Assembly (NCBI GenBank): GCA_029565065.1
Contig: JAKQOW010000138.1
Location: 1-43,238 of the forward strand
DNA length: 43,238 nucleotides
From: Acidobacteriota bacterium
Lineage (GTDB): Bacteria; Acidobacteriota; JAAYUB01
Reading direction: 5' to 3'
Shown here: in pieces, positions 24,880 through 33,146 of the stretch
Layout of the letters: each line of letters begins with the position of its first letter
Numbering within the stretch: the first letter of the stretch is position 1
The notes under the pieces: generated by a model
Database searches by the model: none
The model's input: the letters and a program-made list of their open reading frames with translations, nothing else
Told to the model about the DNA's origin: nothing
Position numbers and translations under genes: made by a program

Positions 24880-25096
24880 ACGCGGCGTCTCGCGATGAGA
24901 ACATGCGGTCGAATGGAGGCGTCGGGCGGAGCGAGTTGATGGCGCGCGGTGTTGCAAGGGGCCGCGATTGTCGAAGACGGTGTACAGCAGCAGCGCGAGG
25001 CACATGAAGTGCCGGGTGATCTTGGCGATGCGACGGGCCGCGTTCGTCGGACGCGGCGTACGGCGGCAGCGGGCGGCGCGCCGTCCGGATCGGCGG
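24880..25096. other. Convergent intergenic region with palindromic repeat copy 3
   Basis: 217 bp between converging genes. About 25035-25062 contains GGCCGCGTTCGTCGGACGCGG, an imperfect version of the palindromes at 1291-1313 and 1640-1672, again lying just 3' of a secreted-protein gene. A small AGACG/CGTCT hairpin follows the Hsp70 stop but without a T tract. No gene is convincing here. Confidence 0.5.
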
Positions 25097-25699
25097 CTAT
25101 TCCGTCGCGGGGAGGGACAGGCAGACGCGGTCCCGGACGTCCGCCCAGCGGGCGCGGAAGCGATCCAGCAACAAGTCTGGGCCCGTTTTGGAGAGACGGC
25201 CGTCCGGGGTCCGGTACTGGAAAAAATGCAGCGTGTAGCTGCTGGCGGCGGTTCGGGAATAGGTGTACGTGTTTGAGAACGTGCCCACGGGCTGGGCGTC
25301 CGGGGCGTAGATCGTCAGCTCCGCCAGGGCGCTCTCGGGCATGAGCCGGATGACCGTGTTCGACAGGGCGATAAAACAATCGTCGCGGTTGGGGGCGAAC
25401 AGCTCGGTGAAGGTCAGTTGCAGCGGGGCCGCCGGCGGGCCCGCGGCCGCCTGGACGGCTGCCAGTTCCGCGTGGCGGGTCGCCAGTGCCTGAAGGCGCT
25501 TGTCCACCGCATCGAAGGGGAGGGTTTTCGGTTTTCCTTTGGCCTTGATTTTCAGTCGGCCGAATTCCTGCAGCAGCTGCGCTCGGATGTCGGCGGCGCC
25601 GCCGGGAGCTGACGGATTGCCGGCCGTCTGCGGCAGGACCACCGCGCCGGCCACGGCCGCGGCGAACGCCAGGACGCACACCCAACGAACACGATGCAT
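25097..25699 (-). CDS. Small secreted protein of unknown function
   Basis: 200 residues with an N-terminal signal sequence (VRWVCVLAFAAAVAGAVVL, about residues 4-22). The mature part begins with a Pro/Ala/Gly-rich stretch and a helical segment (RAQLLQEFGRLKIKAKGK), followed by a probable beta-rich portion containing FTELFAPNRDDCFIALSN and TYTYSRTAASSYTLHFFQY. No family is recognised. The start ATG 25699-25697 follows AGGAG with a 9-nt spacer. It is 18 bp downstream of the receiver-kinase gene on the same strand, so it may be the last gene of that operon. Confidence 0.65.
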   Translation of the reverse strand: MHRVRWVCVLAFAAAVAGAVVLPQTAGNPSAPGGAADIRAQLLQEFGRLKIKAKGKPKTLPFDAVDKRLQALATRHAELAAVQAAAGPPAAPLQLTFTELFAPNRDDCFIALSNTVIRLMPESALAELTIYAPDAQPVGTFSNTYTYSRTAASSYTLHFFQYRTPDGRLSKTGPDLLLDRFRARWADVRDRVCLSLPATE

Positions 25700-25717
25700 G
25701 ATGCGGGTCTCCTTCGC

Positions 25718-26791
25718 TCAGGATTGGACCGGCGGCTGCAGGGGCAGCTCGAAGCGGAAGCGGGCGCCGCCGCCGGGGCGGTTCTCGGCCCAGATCTGGC
25801 CGCCGTGCGCCTCGACGATGGTCTTGCAGATGAACAGGCCCAGGCCGACGCCGCCGGTGCGCCGCTCCCCCTGGATGTACTTTTCAAAGATGGCGGCGGC
25901 GTCCGTCTCGGGCAGCCCCGGGCCCTCGTCGTCCACCGTGGCCTCGAGACGGTCGCCGGCGGCGCCGATGCGGACGGTGACCGTCCCGCCGGCGGGCGAG
26001 AACTTCATGGCGTTCTGGATCAAGTTCAGGAATACGTGGCCCAGCCGGTCGCTGTCCACCTGGGCGACGAGCTCGGTCGGGGCTTCCAGTTCCAGCCGGA
26101 TCTGCCGGGCCCGCCCGCCGGGCCGGGCCTGATCCATGACGCGGCGGGCCAGGGCGACGACGTCGTCGGCGCGGGGTTGCAGTTTGAGGCGGCCCGTTTC
26201 CAGGCGGCTGGCCTCGAGGAAGTCGGTGATCTGCTGGTCGATCTTACGGGCGCTGGTGGCGATCAGATCCAGCATGCGGCGGGCTTCGGCGCCGCCGGCC
26301 GAATCCTCGCGGAGCAGCTCGGCCAGGCCGAGGATGGCGTGAGTGGGCGTGCGCAGGTCGTGCACGATCATGTTGGCGAAGTCGGTTTTCAGCGCCTCGA
26401 GCTCGTCCCGCGACTGTTTCAGCCTGAGCAACGAGCGCACCTTGGCCAGCAGCAGGTCGTCGCTGAAGGGCTTGGAGATGAAATCGTCCGCCCCGGCCTC
26501 CAGCCCCTGGATCCGGTCCTCCAGTTCGTTGAGCGCCGTCACCATGATGACCGGGATGAAGCGCGTGGCCGCATCCGCGCGCAGTGACCGGCACACGGCG
26601 AAGCCGTCCTGCCCGGGCATGAGCACGTCCAGCAGCACGAGGTCCGGCGCCTCCGCGCGGGCGATCCGCAGCGCGTCCGCACCGTTTTCGGCGCTTCGGG
26701 TGGCGTACCCCTCGGGGGCGAAGATGGCCTCCAGCAGGACCAGGTTCTCCGCGACGTCGTCCACGAGGAGCAGCAGGGGTGGATTATGCAT
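25718..26791 (-). CDS. Response-regulator receiver fused to a histidine kinase (hybrid)
   Basis: 357 residues. Residues 5-122 form a receiver domain with acidic pocket D11-D12, phospho-acceptor D55 (LVLLDVLMPG) and K108 (SKPFS). A HisKA helix follows with H144 in MIVHDLRTP, and then an HATPase_c domain with N box (NLIQNAMKF), DDEGPGL and GVGLGLF. Receiver first and kinase second is the order of cytoplasmic hybrid kinases; there is no membrane segment or DNA-binding output. It overlaps the GAF histidine kinase gene by 8 bp (26784-26791), so the two are probably translated together and may phosphotransfer to each other. Confidence 0.92.
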   Translation of the reverse strand: MHNPPLLLLVDDVAENLVLLEAIFAPEGYATRSAENGADALRIARAEAPDLVLLDVLMPGQDGFAVCRSLRADAATRFIPVIMVTALNELEDRIQGLEAGADDFISKPFSDDLLLAKVRSLLRLKQSRDELEALKTDFANMIVHDLRTPTHAILGLAELLREDSAGGAEARRMLDLIATSARKIDQQITDFLEASRLETGRLKLQPRADDVVALARRVMDQARPGGRARQIRLELEAPTELVAQVDSDRLGHVFLNLIQNAMKFSPAGGTVTVRIGAAGDRLEATVDDEGPGLPETDAAAIFEKYIQGERRTGGVGLGLFICKTIVEAHGGQIWAENRPGGGARFRFELPLQPPVQS

Positions 26792-28211
26792 CGTAGGGCC
26801 GCCTCGCCTTGACGATCTCGCCCCGCCGGCCTCGGGTGTCGAATCCGGTGGTGGGCAGGGTGACGTGGAACGTGTTGCCGTTGGCCGTGGCCGGCTCCAC
26901 CCAGACCCGCCCGCCGTGGAGCTCCACCAGCTTGCGCACCAGGGCCAGCCCCAGCCCGGTGCCTTCCGTTCCGGCGGCCTGGGCGGCGCGGACGAACGGC
27001 TCGAAGATCCGTTCCCGCTCTTCCGCGGCGATGGCCGGGCCGTCGTCGGTCACGGAAATCCGGATCTCATCCCCGAACTCCGTGAGCTGCGCCTGCACGG
27101 TGATGGCGGAGCCTTCGGGGGCGAACTTGATGGCGTTGCTCAGCAGGTTGAAGACGATCTGCTTCAGCTTGCTGCGGTCCGCCGTCACCGGGGAGATGGA
27201 CTCTCCGAGTCGCAGGTGGACCGTTTGCGACTTGCGGTCCGCCAGCGGCCGGATGGATTGCACGCATTCCTTGAGGAGTTGCGCCAGGTTGATCCGGCGG
27301 CGCACCAGCGCCACTTTGCCCGACTCGATCCGGGACAGGTCCAGGGTGTCGTTGATGAGCTTGAGCAGGTGGTCGCCGTTCTTCCTGATGTACTGAGCGT
27401 ACTCCTGCTGCCGCGGGTTGAGCGGGCCGTGCGCCTGCTTCAGGAGCACATTGGCGAAACCGATGATGGCGTTGAGGGGGGTCTTCAGCTCGTGGGACGC
27501 GGCGGCCAGGAACGCCGTCTTGAGCTGGTGGGCGCGCTCCAGCTCCCGGTACCGCTCGCGGAGCGACTCCGATTTGAACTTCAACTCCCGGGCCAGGCCG
27601 ATCGCCCGCTGGAGCGTGACGGCGTTCAGGATGGCGATGGCGATCTGGACGGCGGCGCGCTGCACCAGGTCCAGCATCTCGGGCGAATAGCTGGCGGTGG
27701 TCCCGGCGACCAACACGCCCAGGAGTTGGTCCGCGCGGAGCAGGGGCTGGATCAGCACCACGCGCGGCGGCACCTCCACGTCGTCGGCCAGCCGGATCTT
27801 CAGGGGAAAGGTGGGCGGAATGTCCCCGGACACGTATTGCTTTTTCTCCCGGGTGACGAAGCCGAACAGACCGACTCCCGGTTCCAGCGGCGGCAGGTGG
27901 TCGGGGAGGTTGTGGCTGGCGAAAGGCAGAAAGCGGCTTTCCTCGGGCGCTTGCAGGTAGATCGCGCCGATGCCCGACTCGGTGGCCGCACACAGGATCA
28001 CCAGCACGTCGTCCAGCGTCCGCTTGAGGTCGTCGGACGAGATGAGCCGCGTGACGATCCGATTGAATAGCTCGCGAAAATGCTGTTCCCGCTGCAACTG
28101 GTGCTCGCGGTTGAGCAGGCGCCGGTTCGACTCGGCCAGCTCGTCCATGGCCGCGAGCAGCCGGGCGCGGTCGGTGGCGGATTCAGGCGGAGGGGTGCGT
28201 TTGGCGCCCAC
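26784..28211 (-). CDS. GAF-domain sensor histidine kinase
   Basis: 475 residues, soluble. A helical N terminus (about 20-48) leads to a GAF domain (about 50-205; ILCAATESGIGAIYLQ, GVLVAGTTASYS). A coiled helix (about 205-232) connects to HisKA with H240 in AASHELKTPLNAIIG and an HATPase_c domain with NLLSNAIKF, DDGPAIAAEERERIFEPF and GTGLGLALVRK. GAF domains bind small ligands or chromophores; the ligand is unknown here. The gene starts with GTG at 28211-28209 after GAGGTGAACC, just 3 bp after the prmA stop, and overlaps the next kinase gene by 8 bp. This places a phosphorelay in the same transcript as the chaperone genes. Confidence 0.92.
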   Translation of the reverse strand: MGAKRTPPPESATDRARLLAAMDELAESNRRLLNREHQLQREQHFRELFNRIVTRLISSDDLKRTLDDVLVILCAATESGIGAIYLQAPEESRFLPFASHNLPDHLPPLEPGVGLFGFVTREKKQYVSGDIPPTFPLKIRLADDVEVPPRVVLIQPLLRADQLLGVLVAGTTASYSPEMLDLVQRAAVQIAIAILNAVTLQRAIGLARELKFKSESLRERYRELERAHQLKTAFLAAASHELKTPLNAIIGFANVLLKQAHGPLNPRQQEYAQYIRKNGDHLLKLINDTLDLSRIESGKVALVRRRINLAQLLKECVQSIRPLADRKSQTVHLRLGESISPVTADRSKLKQIVFNLLSNAIKFAPEGSAITVQAQLTEFGDEIRISVTDDGPAIAAEERERIFEPFVRAAQAAGTEGTGLGLALVRKLVELHGGRVWVEPATANGNTFHVTLPTTGFDTRGRRGEIVKARRPYDA

Positions 28212-28214
28212 GGT

Positions 28215-29138
28215 TCACCTCACGGGCGGCATCGGGGCGGACGGCTTCCGGACCACCAGCGCCGCCCAATCGCCCGCCCGTTCTTCGTCCAGGATCGTCC
28301 AGCCGCGCTCCGCCGCGGCGGGCCGGATGTCGGGCAGCTCTTCGCCGAGGATCCCGCTGAGCACCATCAAACCGCCGGGCCGGAGCAGGCGGTCCAGGTG
28401 CTCCCGGTGGGACCGGATGATCCCCGACAGCAGATTGGCGAAAATAAAATGGTAGGGCGCAGACTGAAATTCCTCCAGCGGCACGCAGTGCACCGCGTGC
28501 GTCAGCCGCACCCGGTTGGCGGCGAGGTTCTCACGGGCCACCTCCACGCTGGCAGCATCCAGATCGATGCCGTCCACGCGGAACCGGGGCGCGGTGCGCG
28601 GGCACCGCCAGCCCGCCCAGCGGTCGAGGGCGATCATCAGGATCCCGCTGCCGCACCCCGCGTCCAGGCACCGCGTGTGCCGGGCGCGGTGATATCGTTC
28701 CATCAGGCCGATGCAGAGCCGCGTGGTCTCGTGGCTGCCCGTGCCGAACGCCTGCTGAGGATCGATTTGGATGACCAGGGGCCGCCGGGGATCGGCGGTC
28801 GCATCCCACGACGGGTGGATGAGAAAGTGGCGGCCGGCGGTGACGGCACGATGACTCTCGCGCCCGTGCGCCACCCAGTCGACCCGCGCCTCGGTTCCGA
28901 TCAGCGGCTGCGCCAACGAGCCGGCGGACTGAGGGGCCAGGCGAAGCGGCAGCTCGGCGGCCAGACGCTGCAGATCCAGCCCCGGGGAAAAGTACGCCTG
29001 GATGGTGGCGTCGGTAGCCGTTGGGTAGGTGACGGCGGCGCCCAGCGAGCCCAGCCGCACCAAGAGCTCGCAGGCCGTTTCCTCCAGTTCCTGCGGCAGC
29101 GTCCAGCTGATGATCCCCCACGGGGCTTCCTGCGTCAT
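28215..29138 (-). CDS. prmA: Ribosomal protein L11 methyltransferase PrmA
   Basis: 307 residues, the usual size. PrmA adds methyl groups from S-adenosylmethionine to ribosomal protein L11. The N-terminal substrate-recognition part (WGIISWTLPQELEETACELL) is followed by the family signature FGTGSHETTRLC, SAM motif I DAGCGSGILMIAL and FANLLSGII, the PrmA form of the active-site motif. It starts 12 bp after the dnaJ stop. Pairing of prmA with dnaJ is frequent in bacteria, which supports the call. Confidence 0.9.
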   Translation of the reverse strand: MTQEAPWGIISWTLPQELEETACELLVRLGSLGAAVTYPTATDATIQAYFSPGLDLQRLAAELPLRLAPQSAGSLAQPLIGTEARVDWVAHGRESHRAVTAGRHFLIHPSWDATADPRRPLVIQIDPQQAFGTGSHETTRLCIGLMERYHRARHTRCLDAGCGSGILMIALDRWAGWRCPRTAPRFRVDGIDLDAASVEVARENLAANRVRLTHAVHCVPLEEFQSAPYHFIFANLLSGIIRSHREHLDRLLRPGGLMVLSGILGEELPDIRPAAAERGWTILDEERAGDWAALVVRKPSAPMPPVR

Positions 29139-29150
29139 GATCGCCAGCGT

Positions 29151-30284
29151 CTAGTTGGGCTTCGAACGGGAGAGGCTCTCCCGGATTTTCTGCAGCATGT
29201 TCTTCTGGTCCGCGAGCGTGTCGCCGTCGGCCAGGCGGCCGAATTCCTCCAGCAGCTTGCGCTGCTCCCGGGACAGCTTCTTGTTCACGTCGACCTTCAC
29301 CCGCACGTACAGATCGCCGCGGCTGCTGGTCCCGATCTCCGGCATCCCCTTGCCCCGCAACCGGAACACGGTCTCGGGCTGGGTGCCGGCGGGAACCTTG
29401 AGCTTCTCGTCGCCGAACAGCGTGGGGATGATCAGTTCGTGGCCCAGCGCCGCCTGGGTGAAGCTGACGGGGATCTCCAGGTACAGGTCGCTGCCTTCCC
29501 GGTGGAACAGCGGATGGTCCTCCGCGAAGACCAGGATGTACAAATCGCCCGCCGGTCCGCCGGCGGACCCCGCCTCGCCTTCGCCTTGCAGGCGCAGCCG
29601 GGTGCCCGACGTGACGCCGCCCGGGATCTTGACCTCGATGGTTTTCTCCCGCCGCAACCGGCCCTGGCCGTGGCAGGCGGCGCAGGGGGTCCGGATCACC
29701 CGGCCGGTGCCGCCGCAGTGCGTGCAGGGTCGGGCGATGGTGAAGAATCCCTGGGTGTAGCGCACCTGGCCGCGACCGTCACAGGTGGTGCACACCGTCG
29801 GGCTGGTGCCCGGCGCGGCGCCTGATCCGCCGCAGTCGGCGCAGGTTTCCAGGACGGGAATCTTGATCTTTGTCGCGGTGCCGAAGGCGCTCTCGAGGAA
29901 GGTGATTTTGAGTTCGTACTGCAGGTCGTTGCCGCGATGGGCCCGGCTGCGGCCCCGGGAGCCGCCCCGGCCGAGCAGGTCGCCGAAGCCGAACAGCCCT
30001 TCGAAGATGTCGGCGAAATCGGCGAACACCGTGTCGAAGCCGCCTTCGAAAGGCGAGCCGGACACGCCGGCGTGCCCGAAGCGGTCGTACTGGGCGCGTT
30101 TCTCCGCGTTGCTCAGGACGCCGTAGGCCTCCGCCGCCTCCTTGAATTTTTCCTCCGCGGCGGGATCGTCCGGGTTTTTGTCCGGATGGTGCTTGATCGC
30201 CATCTTCCGATAGGCTTTCTTGATCTCATCCAGTGACGCGGAGCGATCCACTTCCAGGACTTCGTAGTAGTCGCGCTTGGTCAA
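29151..30284 (-). CDS. dnaJ: Chaperone protein DnaJ
   Basis: 377 residues, complete. J-domain residues 1-70 carry the intact HPD ([10 protein letters not shown]), then a Gly/Phe-rich region, a four-repeat zinc centre of the CxxCxGxG type ([32 protein letters not shown]) and the C-terminal substrate-binding domain. DnaJ delivers unfolded clients to DnaK and triggers its ATPase. The start is TTG at 30284-30282, well placed after GGAGG with a 6-nt spacer; no ATG fits. This is the housekeeping copy, in contrast to the HPD-less protein at 14788. The 108 bp between it and dnaK contain no gene. Confidence 0.96.
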   Translation of the reverse strand: MTKRDYYEVLEVDRSASLDEIKKAYRKMAIKHHPDKNPDDPAAEEKFKEAAEAYGVLSNAEKRAQYDRFGHAGVSGSPFEGGFDTVFADFADIFEGLFGFGDLLGRGGSRGRSRAHRGNDLQYELKITFLESAFGTATKIKIPVLETCADCGGSGAAPGTSPTVCTTCDGRGQVRYTQGFFTIARPCTHCGGTGRVIRTPCAACHGQGRLRREKTIEVKIPGGVTSGTRLRLQGEGEAGSAGGPAGDLYILVFAEDHPLFHREGSDLYLEIPVSFTQAALGHELIIPTLFGDEKLKVPAGTQPETVFRLRGKGMPEIGTSSRGDLYVRVKVDVNKKLSREQRKLLEEFGRLADGDTLADQKNMLQKIRESLSRSKPN

Positions 30285-30392
30285 ATCATTCCTCCAGGGG
30301 CGGCGGCGTCAGGCCGCGAGAGCGGTCATTATAGTGGAAGTGGGGCCGGGCCTCAAGGACCGGCAGGGGAGACGGCGGTCGGCGGTACCGCG

Positions 30393-32297
30393 TCAGGGCT
30401 CGTCTTTCTTCTGCGGCTGCATCGCTTCGCGGAGCAGCTGCTCCATCTTGGTCTGGCTGTCCTGGTCGCCGTCCGCGTAGCCGACGCCCGGCGAGGCCAG
30501 CATGGCGTTGGTGATCTCCATGCCCGCCTTCTCCAGCTCCTGGTAGGTGCTCTCGATCGAGGCCAGAGGCAGGTCCAGCTGGTTCAGGATCTTCGTCGAT
30601 TCGTTCAGGGTGTTTTTCACGCTGTTGGACTTGTCCGGACTCAGCAGGTAGCCGTATTCGTTGTAGGAGCGCTGCACGTTCTTGATCAGGCCGTCGAGCC
30701 GGTTGAGCGCGAGCCGCTGCTCCTTGCGTTCCAGGTCTTTCTGGGAGAAAAACTTGGCCTCTTCTTTCATGCGCAGGACCTCGTCCTGCGACAACCCGGA
30801 GGACGGCGTCACGCGGATCTCCTGCAACTTGCCCGACTTCTGATCCTTGGCCGACACGTGCAGGATGCCGTTGGAGTCCACCTCGAACGCCACATCGATC
30901 TGCGGCACGCCCCGCGGGGCCGGGGCGATGCCCACCAGTTCGAATTTGGCGAGCGAGCGGTTGAACTCGGCCAGGTCCCGCTCGCCTTGCAGGACGTGGA
31001 CCTCGACGATCGTTTGGTTGTCGGCCACCGTGGTGAACGGGAGCGTCTTTTTCAGCGGGATGGTGGAGTTGCGATCGATGATCTTGGTGAACAGCCCGCC
31101 ATGGGTTTCGACGCCCAGCGAGAGCGGGATGACGTCGAGGAGGACGATGTCCTTCACGTCTCCCTGCAGCACGCCGCCCTGGAGCGCCGCGCCCACCGCC
31201 ACCACCTCATCGGGGTTGATCTCGGTGCTCGCCTGCTTCTTGAAGAACTCCGAAACGATCTGGCGGATTTTGGGGGTGCGGGTCTGGCCGCCCACCAGGA
31301 TGATCTTGTCGATGTCGGTGACGTTGAGCTTCGCGTCGTACAGCGCCTTCTCACACGGTTCCAGCGTCCGGTCCACGAGGTCCTTGACCATCTCTTCGAG
31401 TTGCGGGCGGGTGAGTGTCCGGTCGAAGTGCTTCGGGCCCGACTCGTCGGCGGCGATGAACGGCAGGGAAATGGCGGTCTCGGTGACCGACGACAGCTCG
31501 CACTTGGCTTTTTCGGCCGCCTCCTTCAGACGCTGCAAGGCCAGGATGTCGTTGCGCAGATCGATCCCGGTCTCTTCCTGGAACTCGTGGATGATCCAGT
31601 CCGTGATGCGCTGGTCGAAGTCCTCGCCGCCGAGGAAGCTGTCGCCGCAGGTGGACAGTACTTCGAACACCCCTTCGTTGATTTCCAGGATGGAGACATC
31701 GAAGGTGCCGCCGCCCAGGTCGTAGACGGCCACCTTCTCGTTCTTGTTCTTGCCGAGGCCGTACGCCAGCGCGGCCGCCGTGGGTTCGTTGATGATCCGT
31801 TTGACTTTCAGGCCGGCGATCTCGCCGGCGTCCTTTGTCGCCTGGCGCTGGGAGTCGTCGAAATAGGCCGGCACGGTGATGACCGCTTCCAGGTCCTTGG
31901 AGCCGATGAACTCCTCGGCGCACTGTTTCAGAAACTGGAGGATCATGGCCGAGATTTCCTGCGGCGAGTACTGTTTGTCGCGGATCTTGAGCCGGACGTC
32001 GCCGTTGGTCGCCGGCACCAGCTGGTAGGGCAGGTGATCCCGGGCCCGGGTGACTTCGGGTGAGTTGAATTTCCGCCCGATGAGGCGCTTCACGGCATAG
32101 ATGGTGTTGGCGGCGTTGGTGATGGCCTGGCGCTTGGCGATCTGGCCCACCAGCCGCTCATTCTTGTCGGTGAAGGCGACAATGGACGGGGTGGTCCGGC
32201 CGCCCAAACTGTTGGCGATGATCTGGCTGTTCCCGCCTTCGACGACCGCGACGCATGAGTTGGTGGTTCCGAGGTCAATCCCGATCACTTTTGCCAT
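30393..32297 (-). CDS. dnaK: Chaperone protein DnaK (Hsp70), housekeeping copy
   Basis: 634 residues, the standard length. The ATPase domain has GIDLGTTNSCVAVVEGG, VKRLIGRKF, INEPTAAALAYGLG, YDLGGGTFDVSILE and ILVGGQTRTP. The interdomain linker is the canonical VLLLDV form (IVLLDVIPLSLGVET), and the substrate domain and helical lid are complete. DnaK folds and refolds proteins in the cytoplasm with DnaJ and GrpE, both encoded next to it. The start at ATG 32297-32295 (MAKVIGIDL) is preferred to the upstream one at 32342, which lies across the predicted -10 element. The gene has its own promoter-like sequence in the 73-bp gap after grpE. Confidence 0.97.
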   Translation of the reverse strand: MAKVIGIDLGTTNSCVAVVEGGNSQIIANSLGGRTTPSIVAFTDKNERLVGQIAKRQAITNAANTIYAVKRLIGRKFNSPEVTRARDHLPYQLVPATNGDVRLKIRDKQYSPQEISAMILQFLKQCAEEFIGSKDLEAVITVPAYFDDSQRQATKDAGEIAGLKVKRIINEPTAAALAYGLGKNKNEKVAVYDLGGGTFDVSILEINEGVFEVLSTCGDSFLGGEDFDQRITDWIIHEFQEETGIDLRNDILALQRLKEAAEKAKCELSSVTETAISLPFIAADESGPKHFDRTLTRPQLEEMVKDLVDRTLEPCEKALYDAKLNVTDIDKIILVGGQTRTPKIRQIVSEFFKKQASTEINPDEVVAVGAALQGGVLQGDVKDIVLLDVIPLSLGVETHGGLFTKIIDRNSTIPLKKTLPFTTVADNQTIVEVHVLQGERDLAEFNRSLAKFELVGIAPAPRGVPQIDVAFEVDSNGILHVSAKDQKSGKLQEIRVTPSSGLSQDEVLRMKEEAKFFSQKDLERKEQRLALNRLDGLIKNVQRSYNEYGYLLSPDKSNSVKNTLNESTKILNQLDLPLASIESTYQELEKAGMEITNAMLASPGVGYADGDQDSQTKMEQLLREAMQPQKKDEP

Positions 32298-32331
32298 ATA
32301 GCCCTCGTCAGCCTGCCTGAAGTTGGCCGAT

Positions 32332-32359
32332 ATTATACACAAAACATCATTTACGACAA
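32332..32359 (-). promoter_or_regulatory. Sigma70-type promoter upstream of dnaK
   Basis: Read on the minus strand, TTGTCG (32359-32354) and a perfect TATAAT (32337-32332) are separated by 16 bp, about 35 bp before the dnaK start. This suggests that dnaK-dnaJ can be transcribed apart from grpE. No CIRCE inverted repeat is present nearby. Confidence 0.6.
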
Positions 32360-32370
32360 ATATTTACCGA

Positions 32371-33099
32371 TCAATGCGATCCGCTCGGCTTCGCCTTTGG
32401 CACGCCGACCTTGACCATGGCCGGCCGCAGCAGGATCCCGTGATACACGTAACCAGCCTTCAATTCCTTCAGATTGGTTTGGACCTCGAGGTCACTCCGC
32501 TCTTCGGCGGTGATGGCCTGATGCAGGTGCGGGTCGAACGGCTGCGCCTCGGTGGGAATCTTGATCACCCCGATCTTGTCGAAGACATCCAGAAACTGCC
32601 GGTGCAGCAGATTGAAGCCCTTTCGGTAGCTATCGACGGAATGGGAGAATTTTTCCGAATTGAACGTGTTGCTGGCGAGTTCCAGAATGTCGATGATCTG
32701 CAGCAGGTCCTTCAACAACTCCGCCCGGGTGTTCAGGCTGGTGCTCTCCGCCTCCCGTTCCACCCGGTTCCGGAAATTCTGGAAATCGGTCTCGAGCTCC
32801 TGATAGCGGAGCTTGAGCCGCTCCAGCTCCTGCCGTAGCAGCTCCGCCTCATCCGGCTCGGCCTCGACCGGCGGGGTGATCGGCGTCACCGTCGCTTCGG
32901 GGACGAACAGCGGCACGGCCAGCGTATCCTCGCGGGATTCCCGCTTGGCGTGAACGATCTTGTCGATGGTCTGCTCGGCTTCCTGGAACAGGCGTTCCAG
33001 ATCCCGGTTGGTGGAGAACCCGGTGGTGGAGGTCTCCCGACGGCTGTCCGGCGTGGGGGGCTGATCGGGCTGTTCGGCCTCTTTGCTCATAACCATCAC
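32371..33099 (-). CDS. grpE: Nucleotide exchange factor GrpE, housekeeping copy
   Basis: 242 residues. An acidic, low-complexity N terminus is followed by the GrpE long helix (LRQELERLKLRYQELETDF), DLLQIIDILELA and FLDVFDKIGVIKI, and the C-terminal signature GYVYHGILLRPAMVKVG. It promotes ADP release from DnaK. The start is uncertain between ATG 33099 and ATG 33090 (MSKEAEQPDQ); neither has a good ribosome binding site, and the nearby promoter predicts a very short leader. It is the first gene of the grpE-dnaK-dnaJ-prmA run. Confidence 0.94.
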   Translation of the reverse strand: MMVMSKEAEQPDQPPTPDSRRETSTTGFSTNRDLERLFQEAEQTIDKIVHAKRESREDTLAVPLFVPEATVTPITPPVEAEPDEAELLRQELERLKLRYQELETDFQNFRNRVEREAESTSLNTRAELLKDLLQIIDILELASNTFNSEKFSHSVDSYRKGFNLLHRQFLDVFDKIGVIKIPTEAQPFDPHLHQAITAEERSDLEVQTNLKELKAGYVYHGILLRPAMVKVGVPKAKPSGSH

Positions 33100-33117
33100 A
33101 AACTATGTGGTGATGGA

Positions 33118-33146
33118 TTAATAGCATGCGCTCCCGGATCTGTCAA
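33118..33146 (-). promoter_or_regulatory. Sigma70-type promoter upstream of grpE
   Basis: Minus strand: a perfect TTGACA (33146-33141) and TATTAA (33123-33118) with a 17-bp spacer. The -35 box overlaps the stop codon of the upstream vWA gene. The predicted leader before grpE is only about 12-20 nt. Confidence 0.6.

Noticed and set aside
24880..25034. Transposase remnant
   Set aside because: A minus-strand frame (MCLALLLYTVFDNR) looked suggestive, but no transposase motif or terminal inverted repeats could be found.
33100..33142. CIRCE element upstream of grpE
   Set aside because: No TTAGCACTC-N9-GAGTGCTAA-like inverted repeat is visible in this gap or before dnaK.
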